Below are positions 23,977 to 33,156 of a stretch of DNA of 64,000 nucleotides, in pieces. The notes beneath the pieces were generated by a model, which worked only from the letters and a program-made list of their open reading frames with translations, did not search any database and had not been told where the DNA came from. The position numbers were made by a program, and so were the translations under genes. Position 1 is the stretch's first letter, and every line of letters begins with the position of its first letter. The stretch is from assembly GCA_016866215.1 (NCBI GenBank), contig VGNE01000003.1, forward strand, positions 1-64,000. The letters run 5' to 3'. Origin of the DNA: Chloroflexota bacterium (GTDB taxonomy: Bacteria > Chloroflexota > Anaerolineae > Anaerolineales > Villigracilaceae).

Positions 23977-25008
23977 ATGAAAAATTTTGACCCAAAATAC
24001 AACGACATTCCCAAAACTGAAATTCACTGCCATCTCGAAGGCGCGATCCGCACGCAGACCATTATTGACATTGCGCGTGAGTACGATTTGAAACTGCCTG
24101 CGTATGAAGCCGGTGCATTGGAGAAATACGTCAAAGTCTATGACCAGTTGCGTGACCTGCAAGCCGTGCTGGATGCCTTTGAGATTTTTCAGAACAGCAT
24201 TACTTCGCCAGCTGTCTTCGAGCGGATTGCCTGGGAATTGTTTGAAGATTGTGCAAAACAGAATATTAAGTTGTTTGAAGTCCGCTTTTCGCCAGACTGG
24301 GCTTTTCACGGACATGATTTGAATTGGGATGCTTGTTTGGATGGTCTCTTGCGAGCCAAGGAACGCGCGGAGGGGAAGTTCGATATGGGGATAGGTATCA
24401 TTGCCATCACCTCGCGTGGCATGGGCGCGGAGTCCTGTGTCAAAACAGTGGATTGGGCGATTCGCCATAAAAAGCAGATCCAGGGCGTTGACCTTGCAGA
24501 CGGAGAACTGCTTTATCCAGTGGGTAATTTTGTAAAGCCAATGTTGAAGGCAAAGGATGCCGGCTTGAGAATCACAGTTCATTCGGGTGAGGATACACCT
24601 GCTTCCGCCGTGATGGATACGATCCACGCCTTTCAGCCTGACCGCATTGGGCATGGCATCCATATAATTGAAGACATGAACGCTGTTGAATTGGTCAAGG
24701 AACGTGGCATTACACTGGAGATCAACCCATGGAGCAACTATCTGACCAATTCCGTGCCGGCGATTGAGTCGCATCCGCTCAAAAAATTATTTGATCTTGG
24801 CGTGCGTGTAACCATTAATTCTGATGATCCTGAAGTTTTGGAAACAAACGTCAATAATGAATATCGGATTGCGCATGAAATTTTGGGAATGAGCATGGAT
24901 GAAATTTCCGTATGCAATCGCTACGCATTTGAATCTTCATTTATCCCCGAAGAATCACGGAAAAGAATATGGAATAAGTACTTTAATGAGGTATCGAATC
25001 CAAATTGA
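23977..25008 (+). CDS. add: Adenosine deaminase-family protein
   Basis: A 343-aa TIM-barrel deaminase. Metal ligands are H17 and H19 (EIHCHLEG), H in TVHSGED, and D in INSDDPEVLE; the catalytic E is in HSGEDTPAS. It may deaminate adenosine to inosine or act on a related purine such as adenine. The ATG at 23977 gives the standard N-terminus; the longer frame starts in the palindrome. Transcription from the rpmH promoter begins just after its stop. Confidence 0.92.
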   Translation: MKNFDPKYNDIPKTEIHCHLEGAIRTQTIIDIAREYDLKLPAYEAGALEKYVKVYDQLRDLQAVLDAFEIFQNSITSPAVFERIAWELFEDCAKQNIKLFEVRFSPDWAFHGHDLNWDACLDGLLRAKERAEGKFDMGIGIIAITSRGMGAESCVKTVDWAIRHKKQIQGVDLADGELLYPVGNFVKPMLKAKDAGLRITVHSGEDTPASAVMDTIHAFQPDRIGHGIHIIEDMNAVELVKERGITLEINPWSNYLTNSVPAIESHPLKKLFDLGVRVTINSDDPEVLETNVNNEYRIAHEILGMSMDEISVCNRYAFESSFIPEESRKRIWNKYFNEVSNPN

Positions 25009-25034
25009 CCGAATCAGAGCGATTGGGGTATAAT
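25005..25034 (+). promoter_or_regulatory. Sigma70-type promoter of rpmH operon
   Basis: TTGACC (25005-25010) and TATAAT (25029-25034) with an 18-base spacer; transcription probably starts near 25041. The -35 box overlaps the add stop codon. Confidence 0.75.
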
Positions 25035-25108
25035 TTTGCGCCGCTAACTGACAGCTAACTCCCTGCTCTGGGGGTTGCAATCATCATTTAAACAAGGAAG
25101 TATTTCGA

Positions 25109-25279
25109 ATGCCGAAAAGAACATACCAGCCCAAGATTCGCCGCCGCGTACGCGTACATGGTTTCCGAAAACGCATGTCCACGGCTGATGGTCGTAATGT
25201 ACTAAAACGCCGCCGTTTGCGCGGCCGCACTAGACTCACGGTTAAGTCCAACGAGCACGTCAAGAAGACTCGCTGGTAG
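25109..25279 (+). CDS. rpmH: 50S ribosomal protein L34
   Basis: A 56-aa basic protein. It starts [20 protein letters not shown] and contains [23 protein letters not shown], the conserved L34 core. The C-terminal extension (about 10 residues, [11 protein letters not shown]) makes it longer than the usual 44-46. The 5' leader of ~70 bases after the promoter contains a possible hairpin. It heads the rpmH-rnpA-yidD-yidC-jag block, conserved in bacteria. Confidence 0.95.
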   Translation: MPKRTYQPKIRRRVRVHGFRKRMSTADGRNVLKRRRLRGRTRLTVKSNEHVKKTRW

Positions 25280-25315
25280 GATATTTTTAAGAACGGGTAT
25301 CTTACTGAGGCGCAG

Positions 25316-25669
25316 GTGCAGAGAAAATTTCGGTTGACTCGATCCGAAGATTTCAAGCGGGTGCGGCGAATTGGTAAGTCCTATGCCCATCCGCTTGTCG
25401 TGCTGGTGGCACAAGCCAATGAGACTTCAACCCAGCATGTACGCGTGGGTGTTGCCGCAGGCAAAACAAGCGGGACGGCTGTCCACCGCAACCGCGCCAA
25501 GCGACTTTTACGCGAAGCCATGCGGCCATTGCTTATCTCACTCGCCTCTGGCTGGGACCTGATCCTGATCGCCAGACCCGCGCTTGTGACTGCCACTTTA
25601 GCAGATACCCGCTCGGCTCTGATCAATCTTCTTCGACGCGCTAAAATCCTCGCTGCGGATGAATCCTGA
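25316..25669 (+). CDS. rnpA: Ribonuclease P protein component
   Basis: A 117-aa basic RNA-binding protein; with the catalytic RNA it removes the 5' leader of tRNA precursors. Diagnostic elements are FRLTRSEDFKRV and the RNR-type motif HRNRAKRLLREA. It has a GTG start at 25316 with GAGG upstream. Its 3' end overlaps yidD by 11 bp. Confidence 0.95.
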   Translation: MQRKFRLTRSEDFKRVRRIGKSYAHPLVVLVAQANETSTQHVRVGVAAGKTSGTAVHRNRAKRLLREAMRPLLISLASGWDLILIARPALVTATLADTRSALINLLRRAKILAADES

Positions 25670-25955
25670 AAATCAATTCCATCTACACGATTATTCTCAT
25701 GAGCCGCAATTGCGGGATATGCCGCGCAGCTTGGCTAACTGGCCGCGTATCGCTATGCTGGCTTTGATCCGTTTGTATCAAATGGTAGTTTCACCGGGCT
25801 TGCCTGCAAATACATGCCGTTTTTATCCATCCTGTTCTCATTATGGTTACCAGGCAGTTTATAAACACGGCGCATTAAGAGGTTCGTTTATGGCGGTTTG
25901 GCGCGTTTTGCGTTGTAATCCGTTCAACCCGGGCGGATACGACCCCGTGCCCTAG
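25659..25955 (+). CDS. yidD: Membrane protein insertion efficiency factor YidD
   Basis: A 98-aa protein with the YidD signature: LIRLYQMVVSPGLPANTCRFYPSCSHYGYQAV and WRVLRCNPFNPGGYDPVP. It assists YidC-dependent insertion. The ATG is inside rnpA, so the genes are coupled. The N-terminal ~30 residues are an extension not present in most YidD proteins. Confidence 0.94.
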   Translation: MNPENQFHLHDYSHEPQLRDMPRSLANWPRIAMLALIRLYQMVVSPGLPANTCRFYPSCSHYGYQAVYKHGALRGSFMAVWRVLRCNPFNPGGYDPVP

Positions 25956-26010
25956 CAATATCCTCGTAACAGCCAACGAGGCGTTACGATTAATTAGGAG
26001 TAGTACCGAC

Positions 26011-27084
26011 TTGAATACAAAAAGATTGATGTTATTTATTCTGCTCGCCCTCGGCGTAATTTTCCTTAGCGCTTGTAGTGGGCAGCCTTTGGCAAACAAC
26101 TGGCCCGGTCTCGCTACAGACGCTGAACATGCCTATCTTGCCGCCGGCTCTTTTGTTTATGCCGTGGATTTGGAAAGCGGCGAAGAAGTATGGCGTTACC
26201 CTGCTGAAGCCGATGGCAAGTTATTGTTTTATGCAAACCCTGTTCTCACGTCCAATGGCCAACTATTGATTGGAAGCACCGGAACGGAACATCCATTTAT
26301 AAGTCTTGACCCTGCAACGGGGAAAGAGAAATGGGCCAAGTCTTTCAATGAAAATAAAGGCGCGTGGCTGGCTTCTCCGCTTGTTGTGAATGATACGATC
26401 TACGCTCCTAACACAGATGGTTTTCTGTATGTTCTTGATATGAATGGCAAAGAGTCTGCTGATCCCATTGAATTAGGCGGCGCATTATGGTCTGCTCCAT
26501 CTACAGATGGTTCGCTTCTTTACATCGCATCGCTTGACCATCAATTCCATATCATTGATCCAGCCAATGTCGGTTCAGATCAAAGCATTGACCTGGGCGG
26601 AGCGGCTCCCGGCAGTCCCGTAGTTGGAAGCGATGGTGTTTATGTCGGCTCGTTTGCCTCCACCATTGAATACATCAAATCCAATGGCGGGCATAAAGTC
26701 ATTGCCAAAACCGATAGCTGGATTTGGGGCTCGCCTTTGCTTGACGGTCAAACCCTTTATTATGCTGATTTGAGCGGTAAAGTTTATTCATTAGACCTTG
26801 CCAGTGGAAACCAAAATTGGGACACCGTGCAACCGGATGGACCCATTGTGGCGAGTCTGCTTATGGCGGGCGACCAGCTTTACGTTGCGACCGAAGCGGG
26901 CACTCTCGTCGCTTTGGATCGAGATGGGAAGACCGTCTGGGAAAAAACAGTCGGCGGTAAAATTTACACCACACCCGTTGTTTCGGGTGATTTGATTCTC
27001 GTCGCGCCCTACCAGGCTGATTTCGTCCTCGCCGCCTACGATGCGGCGGGCAAGCAAGCCTGGACCTTCGTACCCGAGAAATAA
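26011..27084 (+). CDS. Beta-propeller lipoprotein
   Basis: A 357-aa secreted lipoprotein. The signal peptide has lipobox FLSAC at about residue 20-22 and a hydrophobic core LMLFILLALGVIF. The mature part has repeated blade motifs of the VYALDxxxGxxxW type (YAVDLESGEEVW, YSLDLASGNQNW, VALDRDGKTVW), a PQQ/BamB-like propeller. It uses TTG at 26011 with AGGAG ten bases upstream. It sits between yidD and yidC, an unusual place. It may help envelope protein assembly as BamB does, but that is inference. Confidence 0.85.
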   Translation: MNTKRLMLFILLALGVIFLSACSGQPLANNWPGLATDAEHAYLAAGSFVYAVDLESGEEVWRYPAEADGKLLFYANPVLTSNGQLLIGSTGTEHPFISLDPATGKEKWAKSFNENKGAWLASPLVVNDTIYAPNTDGFLYVLDMNGKESADPIELGGALWSAPSTDGSLLYIASLDHQFHIIDPANVGSDQSIDLGGAAPGSPVVGSDGVYVGSFASTIEYIKSNGGHKVIAKTDSWIWGSPLLDGQTLYYADLSGKVYSLDLASGNQNWDTVQPDGPIVASLLMAGDQLYVATEAGTLVALDRDGKTVWEKTVGGKIYTTPVVSGDLILVAPYQADFVLAAYDAAGKQAWTFVPEK

Positions 27085-27096
27085 GGAACCTGACCC

Positions 27097-27888
27097 ATGT
27101 GGGAAACTATTATTATCCAACCGATGACCAACCTTTTATTATGGATCTATGACTTCTTGGGGCATGGTCCGCATATGTTCGGTTTGGCGATCATTTTATT
27201 TACCATCCTTATCAAATTGATTACCTGGCCCTTGAACGCCTCGCAGGTTAAGGGCGCACAAGCCATGCAGGAACTGCAGAATGATAAGGAATGGCAGGAT
27301 ATCCAAAAGAAATACGCGAAGGATAAGGAAAAGATCGCACAGGAACAAATGCGCATTTATAAGGAACGCGGCATCAACCCATTCGCCTCCTGTCTGCCGA
27401 CTCTCGTTCAATTTCCGATCATTATTGGTTTATACCAAAGCATTATACGCGCGCTTTCAGCCACACCGTATGACATGCTGAAGCTTGCCCGCACGATCTA
27501 TCCCTTCCAGAATGTGGAAGGCATCATCCCTCTCAATAGCAAATTCTTGTGGATGGATCTTGGACGTCCCGAATCGATTCAGGTCCTCGGTTTTGCATTG
27601 CCGACCCTTGCGATCATCGTGGCGTTAACCACTTATATTCAATCCAAATTGACCATGCCCGCTTCGACCAATCCCAATGATCAAAGCGCCCAGATGACAA
27701 AAATGATGAGCATTTACATGCCGCTCATGCTTGGCTGGTTCGCTTTGAATTTTGCATCGGGGATTGCGGTTTATTTCATTGTCAGCAATGTTTTGGGTGT
27801 TGTGCAATACGCTGCAACCGGCCGCGCCAACTGGAGCAATCTTTTGCCCGGTGGCGGTAAAAAAACATCTTCTGCAAAAAAGAAATAG
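27097..27888 (+). CDS. yidC: Membrane insertase YidC/Oxa1 family
   Basis: A 263-aa integral membrane protein. It has an N-terminal membrane segment (FGLAIILFTILIKLITWPLN), the cytoplasmic helical hairpin QKKYAKDKEKIAQEQMRIYKERGINP and the following membrane helices with FPIIIGLYQSI. It inserts and folds inner-membrane proteins. It is short like YidC proteins of Gram-positive and Chloroflexota bacteria and lacks the large periplasmic domain. Confidence 0.94.
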   Translation: MWETIIIQPMTNLLLWIYDFLGHGPHMFGLAIILFTILIKLITWPLNASQVKGAQAMQELQNDKEWQDIQKKYAKDKEKIAQEQMRIYKERGINPFASCLPTLVQFPIIIGLYQSIIRALSATPYDMLKLARTIYPFQNVEGIIPLNSKFLWMDLGRPESIQVLGFALPTLAIIVALTTYIQSKLTMPASTNPNDQSAQMTKMMSIYMPLMLGWFALNFASGIAVYFIVSNVLGVVQYAATGRANWSNLLPGGGKKTSSAKKK

Positions 27889-27897
27889 GGAGGCAAA

Positions 27898-28755
27898 ATG
27901 AGCGAGCGCACTACGCTTGAGATCATCGCCGCAACCGTTGAAGAAGCCCTCCAACAGGGTTTGTCACAGCTTGGCTTAACGGCTGAGGCTGTTTCTGTGG
28001 AGGTGCTAGATTCGGGTACCAAGGGATTATTCGGACTTGGGGGTCGTCAGGTGCGTGTGCGCTTGACGGTCAACCCGCCGCCCGGGGAAATTAAACCTGT
28101 GGTGGTTTCATCCATCACAGATGCAAGAGAACAATTCAAACCATCGCCTCGAACGAACCGTAAACCTGTTCCTGCAAATAGGGCAGAGTCAGCGCCGAAG
28201 GAGACGGCCGCCAGTCCGAGTCCTGCTCAAAATAAATCTGAAGATGAAGCCCCGATCCTTGCCAAAAAAGTATTGCGGACAGACCATGACCCGTTATTGG
28301 ATACGACAGAAGAACTTGTCTCGAGATTGATCCATTACCTCGGCATGAAAGCGCAGGTTACTGCAAGCTACGACCCTGCCAGCGCTGAGGACCACCGCAA
28401 TATTCAAGTGGATGTGCGCGGGGATGATCTCAGCGCTCTAATTGGCCGCCATGCAGAAACATTATCAGCGTTCCAGCATATCGCTTCATTGATCGTCGGC
28501 AAACAGACTCAGCAATGGGTGCAGTTGACCGTAGATGTTGAAGGTTATCGTTCCCGCCGTGAAAAGCAGATCCGGCAGCTGGCAAATCGCCTGGCTGATC
28601 AAGTGACGAAGATGGGCCGTAAAGCAACCATGGAACCGATGACTGCCGACGAGCGCCGTATGGTGCATATTGAGTTGCGCGGTCATCCGGCTGTGTTCAC
28701 AGAAAGTGCAGGCGAAGAACCACACCGCAAAGTTGTAATTTTTCCGAAAGAATAA
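27898..28755 (+). CDS. jag: RNA-binding protein KhpB/Jag
   Basis: A 285-aa protein in the standard Jag order: N-terminal Jag_N domain (about 1-55, with DSGTKGLFGLGGRQV), a variable linker, a KH domain (GRHAETLSAFQHIASLIVGK) and a C-terminal R3H domain (TADERRMVHIELRGHP). It binds RNA and links to cell-envelope growth. It starts 9 bp after yidC. Confidence 0.93.
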   Translation: MSERTTLEIIAATVEEALQQGLSQLGLTAEAVSVEVLDSGTKGLFGLGGRQVRVRLTVNPPPGEIKPVVVSSITDAREQFKPSPRTNRKPVPANRAESAPKETAASPSPAQNKSEDEAPILAKKVLRTDHDPLLDTTEELVSRLIHYLGMKAQVTASYDPASAEDHRNIQVDVRGDDLSALIGRHAETLSAFQHIASLIVGKQTQQWVQLTVDVEGYRSRREKQIRQLANRLADQVTKMGRKATMEPMTADERRMVHIELRGHPAVFTESAGEEPHRKVVIFPKE

Positions 28756-28775
28756 AATCACGAAATATTTCAGAA

Positions 28776-28800
28776 AGATCGCCGGGAGGCGGTCTTTTTT
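28776..28800 (+). terminator. Terminator after jag
   Basis: A hairpin AGATCGCC/GGCGGTCT (one G-U pair) followed by a T-run. It ends the rpmH-jag operon. Confidence 0.85.
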
Positions 28801-28870
28801 CTTGCCTCTTTCTTCATTGATGAGAGCAGAAAGATGAAGGAACATATTACCCCTACGGTATAATCATGCC

Positions 28871-29734
28871 ATGTTGGAACCCGCCTCTCTTGAACCCGTG
28901 GATTATTTGGTGATCGGCCATATAGCCCTGGATGTTAGTCCCACGGGCAGACAACTTGGCGGGACGGTTTCGTATTCAGCATTGACAGCCCGCGCGCTGG
29001 GTTTGCGCGTGGGAATTGTCACCTCGGCAGGGGAGGATGCGCCGTTGCAGGCTTTGGAGGACATTCAGATTGTCAATGTTCCAAGCGAGCATAGTGCAAC
29101 GTTTGAAAATATAAAAACAGAAAGCGGACGCGCTCAGATCCTGCATCATCAAGCCGCGCCAATTCTGCTCGATCATATTCCGCAGGTGTGGCGAAGTACT
29201 TCGATCATTCACCTCGCGCCGATTGCCCGTGAATTGGATGTGACTTTGGCCCTTTCAGGAAAATTATCCGCCTCATTGCTGGGAGTCACCCCGCAAGGCT
29301 GGATGCGCAAGTGGGACGAAAATGGTCGGGTGACGGCTTGTGCCTGGGACGCGTACACGAGCGAGCAGATCCTGCGTCAGGCAGGAGGCGTTGTGATGAG
29401 CGTGGAGGATATTAATCGCGACCTGGAACTGGTCGAGTTGATGGCGCACTATACGCGGGTGCTTTGTCTCACCGAGGGTGAATTAGGCGCGGTTTTACAT
29501 TGGAATGGAGATCGTCGTCGTTTTCGTCCGCCTTTGATGGAGGAAGTGGACGCGACAGGCGCGGGTGATATTTTTGCGGCGGCCCTTTTTGTGCGTTTGT
29601 TAGCAACTCATGACCCGTGGGAGGCGGCGCGGTTTGCGACGAACCTGGCGGCTCATTCCGTGACGCGTAGTGGCCTGGATGGAATTCCCACCCAGCAAGA
29701 AATTGAAAGCTGCTTGATGGAGGTTTTATCTTGA
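28871..29734 (+). CDS. PfkB-family carbohydrate kinase
   Basis: A 287-aa ribokinase-like kinase. The N-terminal pattern GGTVSYSALTARALGL and the C-terminal signature DATGAGDIFAAALF with the catalytic D are clear. The substrate is unknown; related proteins phosphorylate sugars or nucleosides. Its stop overlaps the parA start (TTGA), so it is cotranscribed with parA. Confidence 0.88.
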   Translation: MLEPASLEPVDYLVIGHIALDVSPTGRQLGGTVSYSALTARALGLRVGIVTSAGEDAPLQALEDIQIVNVPSEHSATFENIKTESGRAQILHHQAAPILLDHIPQVWRSTSIIHLAPIARELDVTLALSGKLSASLLGVTPQGWMRKWDENGRVTACAWDAYTSEQILRQAGGVVMSVEDINRDLELVELMAHYTRVLCLTEGELGAVLHWNGDRRRFRPPLMEEVDATGAGDIFAAALFVRLLATHDPWEAARFATNLAAHSVTRSGLDGIPTQQEIESCLMEVLS

Positions 29735-30504
29735 CGAAGATCTATACTTTGGCGAATCAAAAAGGCGGAGTAGGAAAGACGACTTCCGCGATCAATATTG
29801 CGGCATATCTTGCGCGGCTTGGGCAAAATGTGCTGGTTGTGGATTTGGATCCGCAAGCAAACGCCACCTCTTGTTTGGGGGTGGACAAACTGGGAGTGCT
29901 TGGCGGTACCTATGAAGCTTTACTGGGTGAAACTAATATTTTTCCGTACGTCTTATTAAATGAGCGTTTGAAATTGTCTTTGTTGCCTGCCTCGCCTGCC
30001 TTGGCCGGTGCTGAAGTGGAGTTGGTGGATGAACTGGCGCGTGAGTTTCGCATGCGGAAAACCATACTTTCGATCTCAGATCGTTATGATTATGTGCTGA
30101 TTGACTGTCCGCCTTCCCTGGGTTTGTTGACTGTGAATGGGTTGATGGCAGCCATAAATGGTGTGATCGTGCCTGTTCAATGCGAGTATCTCGCTTTGGA
30201 AGGGCTTGGCCAATTGACTCAAACCATTGAACGTGTGCGTTCCGCGTTGTTCCCTGAGCTGGCAGTACGCGGCGTGTTGTTGACCATGTTCGACAATCGC
30301 ACCAATCTTTCCAGTGATGTGGTTGCAGAAGTAAACCGTCATTTTCCAAACCAGGTATTCAAGAGTATTGTGCCGCGCAGTGTGCGTCTCGCGGAAGCGC
30401 CTTCGTATGGACTGCCGATCTCAGAATATGCGCCCGCATCATTGGGGGCGCTGGCTTATGAGGCTGTGGCGAAGGAATTGTTGAAGGGTGATAGGGCAAA
30501 GTGA
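29731..30504 (+). CDS. parA: Chromosome partitioning ATPase ParA
   Basis: A 257-aa ParA/Soj-type ATPase. It has the deviant Walker A KGGVGKTTSA near the N-terminus, DLDPQANAT and DCPPSLGLLTVNG. It separates replicated origins with ParB. It starts at TTG 29731 inside the PfkB stop. Confidence 0.95.
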   Translation: MTKIYTLANQKGGVGKTTSAINIAAYLARLGQNVLVVDLDPQANATSCLGVDKLGVLGGTYEALLGETNIFPYVLLNERLKLSLLPASPALAGAEVELVDELAREFRMRKTILSISDRYDYVLIDCPPSLGLLTVNGLMAAINGVIVPVQCEYLALEGLGQLTQTIERVRSALFPELAVRGVLLTMFDNRTNLSSDVVAEVNRHFPNQVFKSIVPRSVRLAEAPSYGLPISEYAPASLGALAYEAVAKELLKGDRAK

Positions 30505-30585
30505 TCTTTCTCTTTCGGAGGCCTGCCTTGAGGATGTTCCACTAAACCCCGAAAAAGCAGCTTGTTAGTTTTTTAAGGAGCAATT

Positions 30586-31443
30586 ATGGCTCAACGAAAA
30601 GGACTTGGCAAAGGATTGGAATCGCTCATTCCCACCGGCGGGAAAACGCCGTCAGCATCTATTGGCGCTGGCGGCGTTCAGGAATTGGCCGTGGAATTGA
30701 TCAAGCCCAATCCGCGCCAGCCGCGTTTGAAATTCCAGGAAGAAGAATTAACCGAGCTGGCGGCGTCCATTCGTGAACATGGGGTGATTCAGCCGCTCAT
30801 CGTTTTGCCGAATGGGGATGGTACTTTTATTTTGATCGCAGGGGAAAGACGCTGGCAGGCTGCGAAAAAAGCAGGCTTGCCGACCGTACCCGTCATCACG
30901 CGCCAGGCGAATAACCAGGAACTGCTTGAGATCGCTTTGATCGAAAACGTCCAACGCGAGGATTTAAATGCCATGGAGGAAGCTGAAGCCTATCGCCAAT
31001 TGGTGGAGGATTTCGGTCTTTCACATGAGGCGGTTGCCAAACGTGTGGGAAAAAGCCGTGTGGCCATAACGAATACTCTGCGCCTGCTTGGGCTTGCGGA
31101 GGTTGTCAAACAGGCTTTGGTGGACGACAAGATCACAGAAGGCCATGCGCGCGCGTTGTTGATGCTTTCCACACAAAAAGCGCAAGCCTCGGCCTTGCAG
31201 ACATTATTAAATCTTTCCTTGAGCGTCCGTCAGGCGGAAGAATTGGTGCGAAAACTTGCCGGGCAGAAACTGATCAAGTCCAGGAAACCAGTCCGCAGCG
31301 CGGATGTGAACGATGTGGAGAAACGCCTCCAAAACAGCCTCGGGACGAAAGTCGCATTAAAGCATGGGAAAAACGGCGGTACGGTCACGATCTATTATTA
31401 TTCAGATGAAGAGTTGGATGCACTGTTGGAAAAACTTGGTTAG
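30586..31443 (+). CDS. parB: Chromosome partitioning protein ParB
   Basis: A 285-aa ParB/Spo0J protein. Typical segments are RKGLGKGLESLIP at the start, PNPRQPR, the CTPase/nuclease-type motif LIAGERRWQAAKKAGL, IENVQREDLN and the helix-turn-helix LSHEAVAKRVGKSRVAITNTLRLL. A C-terminal dimerisation region ends LDALLEKLG. It follows parA by 81 bp. I found no obvious parS palindrome in the window. Confidence 0.95.
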   Translation: MAQRKGLGKGLESLIPTGGKTPSASIGAGGVQELAVELIKPNPRQPRLKFQEEELTELAASIREHGVIQPLIVLPNGDGTFILIAGERRWQAAKKAGLPTVPVITRQANNQELLEIALIENVQREDLNAMEEAEAYRQLVEDFGLSHEAVAKRVGKSRVAITNTLRLLGLAEVVKQALVDDKITEGHARALLMLSTQKAQASALQTLLNLSLSVRQAEELVRKLAGQKLIKSRKPVRSADVNDVEKRLQNSLGTKVALKHGKNGGTVTIYYYSDEELDALLEKLG

Positions 31444-31535
31444 TTACGTGGTTGTGTAGTTGAATGGTTGGGTAGTTACAATCACTATCCGACTACAAAA
31501 CTATCAAACTAACTAAACTACTAAACTACTAAACT

Positions 31536-33149
31536 ATGAAATTCCTCTACAACGCAAACATTCACACACTTGATGAATCTTGTCCAAAAGCCTCCGCGAT
31601 TTTGATCGCAGGCGGAAGGATTATTGCAGTGGGGCAGAAGAATACGTTGGAAGGCCTCGCGCATGGCAAAGTGGAAAAGCAGGATATGAAAGGCAAAACA
31701 ATTTTGCCTGGACTCACTGATGCCCACATCCATATTCAGCATTACGCCTTGGGACTAACCAAGGTGGACTGCGAAACAAAAACAAAAGGAGAATGCCTGC
31801 GGCGCGTGGCCGAACGTGTCGAACATTCCAAGCCTGGCGAATGGGTGTTGGGGCATGGCTGGAATCATAATGAATGGCTCCCCTCGCCTTCAGGGAGAGG
31901 GGCTGGGGGTGAGGGAACGTGGCCGATTGCAAGTGAACTCGATGCGATTGCCCCGCATAACCCAGTTTATCTCACTGCAAAATCCTTGCATGCCGCGTGG
32001 GCAAGCACATCTGCCTTGAATCTTGCAAACATCACCGATGATAGCCCCAATCCAAAAGACGGCGCAATACAACGCGATGCCAAAGGGCTGGCAACCGGTA
32101 TCTTGCTTGAAACTGCGATGGAGCTCGTGGCAAAAATAATTCCCGAGACCACCCTTGAAGAAATCGAACAAGCCATTCAAACTGCCCAACCCATTCTATG
32201 GAAGATGGGAATTACCGGCATTCATGATTTTGACCGCCGTGATTCTTTTATGGCCTTGCAATCCTTGCGCGCGCGTAATAAACTAAAATTACGCGTCAAT
32301 AAAAACCTTCCCGTTGAAAGCGTTCAGCAAGCCAATGAACTTGGTTTGCGCACAGGTTTCGGCGATGAATGGCTGTGGATCGGTTCCGTCAAGGCCTTCA
32401 TGGATGGCGCGCTCGGTCCGCATACCGCCGCAATGTTTCAGCCTTATGAAAATGAACCAGAGAACAAAGGTATTCTCAATATGGATGGCGAGGAACTTTT
32501 CGAACATTGCCGCAAAGCTGCCGATGTGGGCTTGAGCATGACCGTCCATGCCATTGGTGATCGCGCCAACCACGAAGTCCTCAATGCCTACGAACAGCTT
32601 CGCAAATATGAATCCGAAAAGGGATTGCCGCACTTGCGTCACCGCATTGAACACGTACAGCTCGTCCATCCCGATGATGCGCCGCGGCTTGCAAAACTCA
32701 ATGTTATCGCCTCCATGCAGCCCATTCACGCGCCCTCTGATATGTTCGCCGCAGACCGCTTCTGGGGAACTCGCTCCGCGTTCGCCTATGCCTGGCGGAC
32801 GCAACTCAAACATGGGGCGCATTTGGCTTTCGGATCGGATGCGCCTGTCGAATCACCCAATCCATTTTGGGGTATCCATGCGGCCGTTACGCGCCAAAGG
32901 GCGGACGGTTCTCCCTCCGCCGAAGGCTGGTACCCCGAACAAAAATTGACTTTGGCTGAAGCATTATCCGCCTACACTTTGGGCGCTGCCTACGCCGCCA
33001 ACGCGGAACATCGCCTTGGCAAACTTGCTGAAAATTATCTTGCTGATTTAATCGTGTTGGATCACGACCCCTTCCTAATTGAACCCAATGCACTGTTGAA
33101 ATTACATGCAACGGCAACTTTGATAAACGGCGAATGGGTATTGCAATAA
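31536..33149 (+). CDS. YtcJ-like amidohydrolase
   Basis: A 537-aa metal-dependent hydrolase of the amidohydrolase_3 (YtcJ) group. N-terminal strand and metal ligands are TDAHIHIQHY; others are HAIGDRANHEVLNAYE, HRIEHVQLV and AFGSDAPVESPNP. The substrate is unknown. Residues ~116-128 (PSPSGRGAGGEGT) come from a 36-bp repeat (31880-31915) inserted in frame where relatives have only a short loop. The upstream ~90 bases are simple repeats (ACTAAACT units). Confidence 0.88.
   Translation: MKFLYNANIHTLDESCPKASAILIAGGRIIAVGQKNTLEGLAHGKVEKQDMKGKTILPGLTDAHIHIQHYALGLTKVDCETKTKGECLRRVAERVEHSKPGEWVLGHGWNHNEWLPSPSGRGAGGEGTWPIASELDAIAPHNPVYLTAKSLHAAWASTSALNLANITDDSPNPKDGAIQRDAKGLATGILLETAMELVAKIIPETTLEEIEQAIQTAQPILWKMGITGIHDFDRRDSFMALQSLRARNKLKLRVNKNLPVESVQQANELGLRTGFGDEWLWIGSVKAFMDGALGPHTAAMFQPYENEPENKGILNMDGEELFEHCRKAADVGLSMTVHAIGDRANHEVLNAYEQLRKYESEKGLPHLRHRIEHVQLVHPDDAPRLAKLNVIASMQPIHAPSDMFAADRFWGTRSAFAYAWRTQLKHGAHLAFGSDAPVESPNPFWGIHAAVTRQRADGSPSAEGWYPEQKLTLAEALSAYTLGAAYAANAEHRLGKLAENYLADLIVLDHDPFLIEPNALLKLHATATLINGEWVLQ
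31880..31915. repeat. 36-bp repeat inserted in frame
   Basis: CCCCTCGCCTTCAGGGAGAG and onward, ending GGGGTGAGGG: an interspersed-repeat-like sequence of exactly 12 codons inside the YtcJ-like gene. It encodes a Gly/Ser/Pro-rich insert. Confidence 0.75.
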
Positions 33150-33156
33150 ATTCTAA

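Noticed and set aside
23956-24774. Long minus-strand frame opposite add
   Set aside because: Runs antisense to the well-defined adenosine deaminase; no ribosome site or recognisable domain.
25009-31443. Replication origin near rpmH and parAB
   Set aside because: The gene order suggests oriC proximity, but dnaA is absent and I saw no cluster of TTATCCACA-type boxes or parS palindrome, so no origin is called.
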